NCBI GenBank assembly: GCA_963820095.1
Contig: CAWFZA010000008.1
Coordinates: forward strand, 248,001-312,000
Source of the DNA: Roseiarcus sp963820095
GTDB lineage: Bacteria; Pseudomonadota; Alphaproteobacteria; Rhizobiales; Beijerinckiaceae
Direction of reading: 5' to 3'
Length of the DNA stretch: 64,000 nt
Shown: piece by piece, positions 54,981 to 62,564 of the stretch
Layout: the number at the start of each line of letters is the position of its first letter
Position numbering within the stretch: the stretch's first letter is position 1
The notes under the pieces: model-generated
The model's input: the letters and a program-made list of their open reading frames with translations, nothing else
Database searches by the model: none
What the model was told of the DNA's origin: nothing
Made by a program: the position numbers and the translations under genes

Positions 54981-57059
54981 ATGGCTGCCATCAATTCGGT
55001 CGTCGACCTCGCGATCGAGGGTGAAGTCGCGCTGGTGACGATTAACTCCCCGCCGGTGAACGCGCTTTCGCAAGCGGTCCGCGACGGCCTCAAGCGGGGG
55101 GTCGAGCAGGCGGAGGCAAACGGCGCCGTCAAGGCTATCGTCATCATATGCGACGGGCGGACGTTCATCGCCGGCGCCGACATTTCCGAGTTCGGCAAGC
55201 CACTCGTCCCGCCCTCTCTCCCTGACGTCCTGGGCGTCATGGAGAACGCATCAAAGCCGGTCATCGCCGCGATCCACGGCACGGCGCTCGGCGGCGGATT
55301 CGAGGTCGCGCTCACGGCGCATTACCGCATCGCCGTCCCCTCGGCGAAGTGCGGCCTGCCGGAGATCAAGCTCGGCATCATCCCCGGCGCCGGCGGAACG
55401 CAGCGCCTGCCGCGGCTGATCGGCGCCGAAAAGGCGCTCGACGTCATTTTGTCCGGAACGCCGTTCGGCGCGGGCGAGGCGGCGGCATGGGGCGTCGTCG
55501 ACGAGCTCGCGGAGGAAGGCAAGTTGCATCAGTCCGCGATCGCCTACGCCCGCCGCCTCGTCGCCGAGAAGGCGCCGCTCAAGAAGGTGCGCGACCGGTC
55601 GGACAAGATCGAGCCGGCGCGCGGCCATCCCGAAATCTTCGAGGCTGTCCGCAAAGCCAACGCCCGCAAGTTTCGCGGCTTCGAGGCCTGGGAGGGAGCA
55701 ATCGAGTTGGTGAAGAACGCGGTCGACCTGCCGTTCGACGAGGGACTGGCCCAGGAGCACGCGATTTTCAGGAGGCTGGTCGTAACGACCCAGTCGAAAG
55801 CGCAGCGCTATGTCTTCTTCGCCGAGCGGCAGGCGGCCAAGGTCGCCGACATCCCGGCCGACACGGCCGTGCGAAAGATCGCCAGGGTCGGCGTGATCGG
55901 CGCAGGCACGATGGGCGGCGGCATTTCGATGAATTTCCTTTCCGCCGGCATTCCCGTCACCATCGTCGAGACCTCGAAGCAAGCGCTCGACCGCGGCGTT
56001 TCGATCATGCGTCGCAACTACGAGAACACGGCCAAGAAGGGCCGCATGACGATGGCCGAAGTCGAGGAGCGGATGGGCAGGCTTGTCCCCACGCTCGACT
56101 TCAACGCTCTGGCCGACGCCGACCTGGTGATCGAGGCGGTGTTCGAGGATATGGATCTAAAAAAGGGCATCTTCGAGCGGCTCGACACGATCGCCAAGCC
56201 CGGCGCGATCCTCGCCTCGAACACCTCCTACCTCGATGTCGACGCCATCGCCGCGATGACCAAGCGGCCGGAAGACGTGCTCGGCACGCATTTCTTCTCG
56301 CCCGCCAATGTGATGCGCCTGCTCGAGATCGTGCGTGGGCAAAAGACGTCGAAGTCCGTGCTCGCGACGATCGCGCAGCTCGCGCCGAAGATCGGCAAGG
56401 TCCCCGTCGTCGTCGGCGTCGCGCATGGCTTCGTCGGCAATCGCATGCTGACGGAGCGCCAGCGCGAGGCGTCGAAGCTCATTTTAGAAGGCGCGACGCC
56501 CTGGGACGTGGACCGCGTGCTGGTCGATTTTGGTCTGCCGATGGGCCCGTTTGCGATGACGGATCTCGCCGGCCTCGACATCGGCTGGTCGGCCGCGACG
56601 TCAAAACGTGCGTCGATCCGCGACATCCTCTGCGAGGAAGGACGGCGCGGCCAGAAGACGGGCGCAGGCTTCTACGATTACGACGAGGCGCGCAACGCCA
56701 AACCTTCCGCGAAGGTCGAGGGGATTATCCGCGACGTCGCCAAGTCGAAAGGCATCGAGCAGCGCCAGATCGGCGACGCCGAAATTCTCGAGCGTTGCAT
56801 CTATCCGATGATTAACGAGGGCGCGAAAATCCTCGAAGAGGGCAAAGCGCAGCGCGCCTCCGACATCGACATCGTCTGGATCAACGGCTACGGCTGGCCG
56901 GTCTATCGCGGCGGCCCGATGTTCTACGCCGACACGGTCGGGTTGAAGACGGTGCTCTCTAAGCTCAAGGCGTATCAGAGTAAGTTCGGCGACGACTTCA
57001 AGCTCGCGGCGCTGTTGGAGAAGCTCGCGGCGGAAGGCGGGACGTTTACGAACTCGTGA
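54981..57059 (+). CDS. Bifunctional enoyl-CoA hydratase/3-hydroxyacyl-CoA dehydrogenase (FadJ/FadB-type)
   Basis: 692 residues from ATG 54981, with GAGGAAAC upstream; the longer open frame from 54867 is not supported. The crotonase domain (residues ~1-190) has the oxyanion loops 'FIAGADISEF' and 'HGTALGGGFEVAL'. The dehydrogenase starts at ~300 with the NAD motif 'VGVIGAGTMGGGIS' (GAGTMGGG 307-314) and contains 'GTHFFSPANVMRLLEIV' and 'KTGAGFYDYDEAR'. It carries out the hydration and oxidation steps of fatty-acid beta-oxidation. The thiolase that completes the cycle is 0.7 kb downstream, separated by a DUF559 gene and two repeats. Confidence 0.93.
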   Translation: MAAINSVVDLAIEGEVALVTINSPPVNALSQAVRDGLKRGVEQAEANGAVKAIVIICDGRTFIAGADISEFGKPLVPPSLPDVLGVMENASKPVIAAIHGTALGGGFEVALTAHYRIAVPSAKCGLPEIKLGIIPGAGGTQRLPRLIGAEKALDVILSGTPFGAGEAAAWGVVDELAEEGKLHQSAIAYARRLVAEKAPLKKVRDRSDKIEPARGHPEIFEAVRKANARKFRGFEAWEGAIELVKNAVDLPFDEGLAQEHAIFRRLVVTTQSKAQRYVFFAERQAAKVADIPADTAVRKIARVGVIGAGTMGGGISMNFLSAGIPVTIVETSKQALDRGVSIMRRNYENTAKKGRMTMAEVEERMGRLVPTLDFNALADADLVIEAVFEDMDLKKGIFERLDTIAKPGAILASNTSYLDVDAIAAMTKRPEDVLGTHFFSPANVMRLLEIVRGQKTSKSVLATIAQLAPKIGKVPVVVGVAHGFVGNRMLTERQREASKLILEGATPWDVDRVLVDFGLPMGPFAMTDLAGLDIGWSAATSKRASIRDILCEEGRRGQKTGAGFYDYDEARNAKPSAKVEGIIRDVAKSKGIEQRQIGDAEILERCIYPMINEGAKILEEGKAQRASDIDIVWINGYGWPVYRGGPMFYADTVGLKTVLSKLKAYQSKFGDDFKLAALLEKLAAEGGTFTNS

Positions 57060-57066
57060 CCCAAGC

Positions 57067-57222
57067 GCCCTCATCCGGCGCTGCGCGCCACCTTCTCCCC
57101 GAGGGAGAAGGGATGCTAAACGGCGCCTTCGTTGCGGGGAGGAAGTGCGCCAAACGGCGCCTACCGGGAACCCTTCTCCCTCGGGGAGAAGGTGGCGCGC
57201 CGGAGGCGCGACGGATGAGGGC
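57067..57222. repeat. Palindromic repeat element, copy 1
   Basis: A large inverted repeat. The left arm (57067-57112) begins GCCCTCATCCG and ends in the hairpin CCTTCTCCC-CGA-GGGAGAAGG. The right arm (57171-57222) is its complement, ending CGGATGAGGGC. A ~58-bp centre contains 'aaacggcgcct' twice. It lies between fadJ and the DUF559 gene. Confidence 0.85.
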
Positions 57223-57244
57223 CCTCCCCGCCGATGGGTGACCG

Positions 57245-57751
57245 ATGAAGACTGACGCAGGCGTCTCGTCGAACCAGCGCTCCCGCGCGCGAGGCATGCG
57301 CGGCGCCCCGACCGACGTCGAGTTGCGCTTATGGCGCCTGCTGCGCGATCGTCGCCTCAGCGGATTCAAGTTTCGCCGGCAGGTCCCGGTGGGCCTCTAC
57401 ATTGTCGACTTTCTTTGTGTTGGCGCTAAGCTGATCGTCGAAGCCGACGGGTCGCAACACGCCGAAAGCCCTCGCGACAAGGCCCGAGACGCATATCTGT
57501 CGAGCCAAGGTTGGAAAGTGCTTCGCTTTTGGAACAATGAAGTGTTGCAGAATCGCGAAGGTGTCCTGGAGACGATCTACGCGCATGCAAGACCCTCATC
57601 CGACCCTTCGGGCCACCTTCTCCCCGAGGGAGAAGGGTTGCTGAACGGCGCCTTTACGCAGGGCGGAGAGGCGCGCCAGCCGGCGCCACCGCAGGCCCTT
57701 CTCCCTCGGGGAGAAGGTGGCGCGCCGGCAGGCGCGACGGATGAGGGCTAA
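57245..57751 (+). CDS. DUF559 domain protein (VSR-like endonuclease fold), 3' end inside a repeat
   Basis: 168 residues. Residues ~10-115 are a complete DUF559 domain: 'RARGMRGAPTDVELRLWRLLRDRRLSGFKFRRQVPVGLYIVDFLC' (in pieces), 'LIVEADGSQH' and 'WKVLRFWNNEVLQN'. The D...E-x-D arrangement is that of the PD-(D/E)XK/VSR nuclease superfamily. From about residue 117 the frame enters repeat copy 2 and reads 'GHLLPEGEGLLNGAFTQGG...LLPRGEGGAPAGATDEG', a translation of the palindrome rather than protein-like sequence. The original stop was probably lost when the repeat arrived, or the gene moved together with it. Biological role of DUF559 proteins is unknown. Confidence 0.82.
   Translation: MKTDAGVSSNQRSRARGMRGAPTDVELRLWRLLRDRRLSGFKFRRQVPVGLYIVDFLCVGAKLIVEADGSQHAESPRDKARDAYLSSQGWKVLRFWNNEVLQNREGVLETIYAHARPSSDPSGHLLPEGEGLLNGAFTQGGEARQPAPPQALLPRGEGGAPAGATDEG
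57593..57748. repeat. Palindromic repeat element, copy 2
   Basis: Left arm 57593-57637 (starting CCCTCATCCG, with CCTTCTCCCCGAGGGAGAAGG) and right arm 57696-57748 (CCCTTCTCCCTCGGGGAGAAGG ... GGATGAGGGC). The centre shares 'gaacggcgcct' with copy 1. It forms the 3' end of the DUF559 reading frame. Confidence 0.85.
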
Positions 57752-57779
57752 CTAATGAACAAACAGCCGGAGACCCATC

Positions 57780-58983
57780 ATGCGTGAAGCCGTCATCGTC
57801 TCGACCGCCCGAACGCCGATCGGCAAGGCCTATCGGGGCGCGTTCAACGACACCCAGGCCCAGACGCTGGGCGGCCATGCGATAGCGAGCGCCTTGACGC
57901 GCGCGTCCGTCGAGCCCGCCGAAGTCGACGACGTCGTCATGGGAGCGGCAATGCAGCAGGGGTCGCAGGGCGGCAATGTCGCGCGGCAGGCGCTGCTGTG
58001 CGCCGGCCTTCCGACCAGCGTCGCGGGCATGTCGCTCGACCGGCAATGCGCCTCAGGCCTCATGGCGATCGCGACGGCTGCAAAGGAGATCGTCGACGAT
58101 GGCATGAGCGTCACCATCGGCGGCGGCCTCGAATCCATTTCGCTCGTCCAGAACGACAAGATGAACCGCTATCGCGCCCAGGACCCATGGCTCGTCGAGC
58201 ACCGCGACGACCTCTACATGACCATGCTTGAGACCGCCGAGATCGTGGCCGAGCGCTACCAGGTGACCCGCCAGCGCCAGGACGAATATGCGCTCCAGTC
58301 GCAGCAAAGAACGGTGGCCGCCCAGGCCGCAGGCCGCTTCGACGCCGAGATCGTAGCCCTACCGAGCGTGATGAAGGTTACGGACAAGGTGACCGGCGCC
58401 GTCTCGGACAAGCCGGTCACCCTGAGCCAGGACGAAGGGCCGCGCGCCGACACGACGCTGCAAGGCCTTGCGGCGCTAAAGCCGGTCTTCGCCGATGGGC
58501 AGCGGGTCAAGGCCGGCTCGTTCATCACCGCCGGCAACGCGTCGCAGCTGTCCGATGGGGCAAGCGCCTGCGTCCTCATGGAGTTCGAAACTCGCGAGCC
58601 AGCGCAACCTGACTCCACTCGGGATTTACCGCGGCATTGCAGTCGCCGGCTGCGATCCGGACGAGATGGGCATCGGCCCCGTGTTCGCCGTGCCGAAGCT
58701 GCTCAAGGCGCACGGCCTCAAGATGGACGACATCGACCTTTGGGAACTCAACGAGGCGTTCGCTGTGCAGGTCATCTATTGCCGCGACCGGCTCGGAATC
58801 GACAACGACAAGCTCAACGTCGATGGGGGCGCGATCTCGGTCGGCCATCCTTATGGCATGAGCGGCGCGCGTCTCACTGGCCACGCGCTAATCGAGGGCA
58901 AACGGCGCGGCGCGCGCTACGTCGTTGTGACGATGTGCGTCGGCGGCGGCATGGGCGCGGCCGGCCTGTTCGAAGTCGCCTGA
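57780..58983 (+). CDS. Acetyl-CoA acetyltransferase (thiolase); one frame break
   Basis: About 400 residues after repair. The N-terminal half (ATG 57780) has the acyl-enzyme Cys90 in 'SLDRQCASGLMA' and 'GGGLESISLVQ'. After a break near 58589 (GGAGTTCGAAAC for GGAGTCGAAAC) the C-terminal half reads 'LWELNEAFAVQVIYC', 'NVDGGAISVGHPYGMSGARL' with the catalytic His, and 'VVTMCVGGGMGAAGLFE' with the second Cys. It cleaves 3-oxoacyl-CoA in the last step of beta-oxidation (FadA-type) or acts as a degradative thiolase. Ignoring the break would wrongly fuse this gene to the hydrolase, because both share one open frame to 59963. Confidence 0.9.
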
Positions 58984-59000
58984 ACTTTCGGGACGTTCGC

Positions 59001-59963
59001 GTGGCCGACTCGAACCCTATGGCGCCGCTCGCGGCTTTTCGCGGGCAGAGGCCGCCGGCGCCGGCGTGGTTTGAGCGCACGGTCGCCATCGAGCCCGAGC
59101 GGTCGTTCGTCACTGTCGAGGGCGCTGAGGTTGAGACCCTGGCCTGGGGCGAGCGCGGCAAGCCGGGCCTGATATTCCTGCACGGCGGGGCCGCCCATGC
59201 CGACTGGTGGAGTTTCATCGCGCCGTTTTTCGCGCGCGACCGGCGGGTCGTCGCGCCGTCGTTCACCGGCATGGGACGGTCGGACTGGCGCTCGGCTTAC
59301 GACTTTCGCCAGTTCATCCGCGAAGCCCGCGAAGTGGCACGCGAGGCGGGCGCGTACGAGGCAGGGGCGCCCGTTGTGGTCGGCCACTCGTTCGGCGGGC
59401 GCATCGCGGTCGGGCTCGCTCATGATTTCGGCGAGGAACTCGCCGCGGCAGTGATCGTCGATCCGCCCTTCTTCGCGCCGAAGAACGAACGAAACCCCGC
59501 TCCGCCCCGAGCGACGCCGCGGGAGCACAGCGTGCGGCCGTCGCTCGAGGCGATCATCGCCCGGTTCCGCCTCGCCCCGCCGCAGGCCTGCGACAACCTG
59601 TTCATTCTCGACTTTATCGCGCGCCGCTCGGCGCGGAAGGCCGTCGACGCCGAGGGCGCCGCCGGCTGGTCATTGAGCTTCGATCCGCACTTCTGGGAGA
59701 AGTTCGGCCGGCTCGACCCGGTCGCGTTGGTCAAGGCCGTACGCGCGCCGCTCGCGATCATTCGTGGCGGGAAGTCGCAACTCTTCCAAGCGGAGGACGC
59801 AGCTTATCTCCGGGGCCTCATTGCGCCCGGATCGCCTTACGTGGAGATCCCGGAAGCCGAGCATCACGTGATGATCGACCAGCCGCTCGCCTTCGTTGCG
59901 GCGCTACGAGCGCTGCTCGCGGCTTGGCCAGCTGCGAAGGCGGTCAGGGATGACGCTCGTTGA
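59001..59963 (+). CDS. Alpha/beta hydrolase
   Basis: 320 residues from GTG 59001; ATG 59019 is an alternative. Features are the oxyanion region 'LIFLHGGAAHADWWSF', 'FTGMGRSDWR', the nucleophile elbow 'VVGHSFGGRIAVGLA' and, near the C-terminus, the catalytic His in 'VEIPEAEHHVMIDQPLAF'. It may hydrolyse an ester or acyl-CoA; the substrate is unknown. It starts 17 bp after the thiolase stop on the same strand, so it is probably in the same transcription unit as the beta-oxidation genes. Its stop overlaps a convergent small gene by 20 bp. Confidence 0.88.
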   Translation: MADSNPMAPLAAFRGQRPPAPAWFERTVAIEPERSFVTVEGAEVETLAWGERGKPGLIFLHGGAAHADWWSFIAPFFARDRRVVAPSFTGMGRSDWRSAYDFRQFIREAREVAREAGAYEAGAPVVVGHSFGGRIAVGLAHDFGEELAAAVIVDPPFFAPKNERNPAPPRATPREHSVRPSLEAIIARFRLAPPQACDNLFILDFIARRSARKAVDAEGAAGWSLSFDPHFWEKFGRLDPVALVKAVRAPLAIIRGGKSQLFQAEDAAYLRGLIAPGSPYVEIPEAEHHVMIDQPLAFVAALRALLAAWPAAKAVRDDAR

Positions 59964-60222
59964 AGGCGGCGCGAGCGCCAGCGGTTTTAGCGTCGGCCTC
60001 GCACATGTAAACGCCACGCTTGGTGTCTCCGTAATAATCGTTGCCCGCAAAATGATAAATCCGCGACCAACGATTGACCCAAACAATCGCATCCGACGGG
60101 CAATGAGCGCGAGCGTGCGCTTCGAACATGTAGCCTCTTCGAATGAAAGGCGCATGGAGAGAGAGGAAGAAACCAAGTGCAAGGCCAATCGCCGCGAGCA
60201 CTAGCGTCTTTGTCACCCGCAT
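59944..60222 (-). CDS. Small membrane-anchored or exported protein of unknown function
   Basis: 92 residues from the ATG at 60222; a TTG three codons upstream is possible. The N-terminal hydrophobic helix ('TLVLAAIGLALGFFLSL') acts as a signal or anchor. The short soluble part contains 'CPSDAIVWVNRWSRIYHF', 'NDYYGDTKRGVYMCEADAK' and two Cys residues. The W/Y-rich 'vWVNt.S.iYH..g..yYGnTk.G.YmcEa.A' pattern recurs in small alphaproteobacterial envelope proteins. No function known. Confidence 0.72.
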   Translation of the reverse strand: MRVTKTLVLAAIGLALGFFLSLHAPFIRRGYMFEAHARAHCPSDAIVWVNRWSRIYHFAGNDYYGDTKRGVYMCEADAKTAGARAAFNERHP

Positions 60223-60333
60223 ATGAGACAACCTGCGAGGCCTTGGCGCTCAAGATGGTCGGTGATTGCTCGAGCTGGTCGTCACCGCAGCCTGGCGCCG
60301 GAAGGTTAAAATCCCACCGCTGGGGCGGTCCAA

Positions 60334-62404
60334 TCATTCCAGCCGCACCGTCACCGCGTCCGAGGCGCCCTTGGCGTCGGTCACCGACACTCTCGCGAAG
60401 CCTGCGCCGTCCGGTTTCCAGGCCGATTGGCGCCGGACCTCGGCTTCCCCGACCGGCTCGCCGTTGACGAACCAGGTGAAAGGCGGCGCGCCACCAAGCG
60501 CCTTCAGAGCCAGCGGACGATCCGGGGCGCCCTCTTTGAGGCCAAGGTCGATGCGCGCGCCGTCCGGCGGGAACGCGATCTTGAGCGATGCTGTCTCCGG
60601 CCCGGCGAAGCTCTTCGATGCATCCTGGCGCAGGCGGCGTAAAGGCGGCGGGAGATCGGCCGTGATTGTCGCTCTCACGACGCCCTTCGGCGCCGGGATC
60701 GACTCGATGCTTCGCCCAGCCGCTCGAAGGCGTCGAACAGGATCGGCGCCGCCGCCTCGCGGCCAATGAAGTCCTGGCGTAGGGCCGTTGTCCGGCCGCC
60801 CGACCCAGACCGCAATCGTGGTCCGCCGATCGAAGCCGATCGCGAGCGCATCGCGGAAGCCGTAGGACGTGCCGGTCTTGAAGGCGATGCGCCCTTTGAG
60901 CGCGTTCGCTGGCGGCGGCGCGCCGCGCAGAATGTCTGCAACGTAATAGGCGGCGACCGGATCGGTCACACGGCGTTCCTCGATGGCTGGAGGCTGTCCG
61001 TCGAGTCGCTCAATCAGCGGCGGAGCCTCGCCGCCGCGGGCGAAGCTGGCGTAGAGCCGCGCGAGATCCGTGAGCGAGATCCCGAGGCCGCCGAGGCCGA
61101 TGGCGAGGCCGATCGACGTGTCTTTCGGCAATGTGATTTCGGCGCCCGCGCTGTGCAGCCGGGCGAGAAAAGTCGCCGGACCGACGTCGGACAAGAGTTC
61201 GACCGCGGGAAGATTGAGCGACATCTGCAGCGCCTTGCGCGCCGTTACCGCGCCCTCATAAGCAAGATTGAAATTCTGCGGCGCATAGGCCCCATAGCGC
61301 ATCGGCCGGTCGAATAGGCGCGTTTCCGGATGAGCGAGGCCCTGCTCGAACGCCAGCGCATAGATAAATGGTTTGAGCGCCGAGCCCGGCGAACGTGGCG
61401 AGCGCGACATATCGATCGCGCCATCGCGCGAAGCGTCGCCGTAATCGGCCGAGCCGAACTCGAGCGCGAATCTCGCCCGTGGCATTGTCGACCACGACGA
61501 CCGCTGCCGACAGTTTCGAGCCAAGCCGCTCGACACTTTCTTTGGCGAGAGTCTCAAGCTTCGCCTGCAGACGCGCGTCGATCGAAAGTTTGATGACTTT
61601 GGCTCGGCTGTCGGCGGCAACGGCCTCCTCGGCGGCGTGCGCGGCGAGTGCGGGAAAGGGCAGGCGTGCTTGCGGGACCGGCTCGTGCTTGGCCGCGGCG
61701 GCCTCGACGGCGCTGATCACGCCCCGCGCGGCGACGCGGTCGAGCACGCGGTCCCGCGCGGCGCGCGCGACTTCATGCGAGCGATCCGGCCTGCGCGCCT
61801 CTGGCGATTGTGGCAGCGCCACCAAAAGCGCCGCCTCAGCCACGGTAAGGCGCAGCGGTTCCTTGCCGAAATAGGCGAGCGAGGCCGCGCGCACGCCCTC
61901 GAGATTGCCGCCGAACGGAGCAAGCGTGAGATAACGATCGAGCGTTCCAGCCTTGCCGACGTCGCGCTCGATCTCGAGCGCGCGGGCGATCTGCCGGAGC
62001 TTGGCGGCGATCGTGCGGTCGGGGCGCGGCTCGATCAGGCGCGCGACCTGCATCGGCAAGGTCGAGCCGCCCGAAACAACATGCCCCCGCATCAGCCATT
62101 GCGCGCCCGCGCGAGCGAGAGCGCGAAGGTCGACGCCGTCATGGCTGTAAAACTGGCCGTCCTCGTAGGCGACGAGCATCGCAAGGTAGCGCGGATCGAC
62201 GTCGTGGGTGGTCGCTGGCAGACGCCAGCGCCCGTCGGGCAAGGTGAAGGGCCGAAGCAGCCGGCCGTCGCGATCGACGACGATCGTCGAGCCTTCGCGC
62301 GACGCGGCAAGATCGAGCGGACCGAGGCTGGCCGTGTAACGGCTCCAGGCGAAGGACGCGCCAAAGCCGGCTGCTGTGACGAGTGCAAGGGTCGCGGCGA
62401 GCAC
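60334..62404 (-). CDS. pbpC: Penicillin-binding protein 1C; several frame breaks
   Basis: About 690 residues after repair. N-terminal membrane anchor, then the glycosyltransferase domain with 'AYEDGQFYSHDGVDLRAL' and 'GGSTLPMQVARL', then the transpeptidase domain with the active Ser in 'SPGSALKPFIYALA' and 'RIAFKTGTSYGFRDA'. A C-terminal BiPBP_C domain ends at 60334. Frame breaks lie near 61466, 60770 and 60728, and probably one just after the start, where an ATG at 62414 is out of frame with the GTG at 62404. PBP1c makes and crosslinks glycan strands. It follows an alpha-2-macroglobulin gene on the same strand, the conserved pair in which the macroglobulin is thought to protect a cell whose wall is breached. 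Confidence 0.9.
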
Positions 62405-62440
62405 GGATGACCATGGAGTTTAGGAAAGGCATGACGTCGC

Positions 62441-62555
62441 GCCCTCATCCGGTCGGCAGGCCGACCACCTTCTCCCCGAGGGAGAGGGGGTCGCGACCGC
62501 TTCTCGCCAGGGGAGAACGGGTGACCCCCTCTCCGCGGGAAGGACCGGATGAGGG
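62441..62555. repeat. Palindromic repeat element, copy 3
   Basis: Starts GCCCTCATCCGG and contains the hairpin core CTTCTCCCCGAGGGAGAGGG. It ends with a diverged right arm finishing CCGGATGAGGG at 62555. It sits in the gap between the alpha-2-macroglobulin stop and pbpC and is more diverged than copies 1 and 2. Confidence 0.75.
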
Positions 62556-62564
62556 ATCGCCGCC

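Noticed and set aside
57780..59963. Apparent 727-residue fusion of thiolase and alpha/beta hydrolase
   Set aside because: The thiolase frame breaks near 58589 and its true C-terminus lies in another frame ending at 58983; the shared open frame is an artefact.
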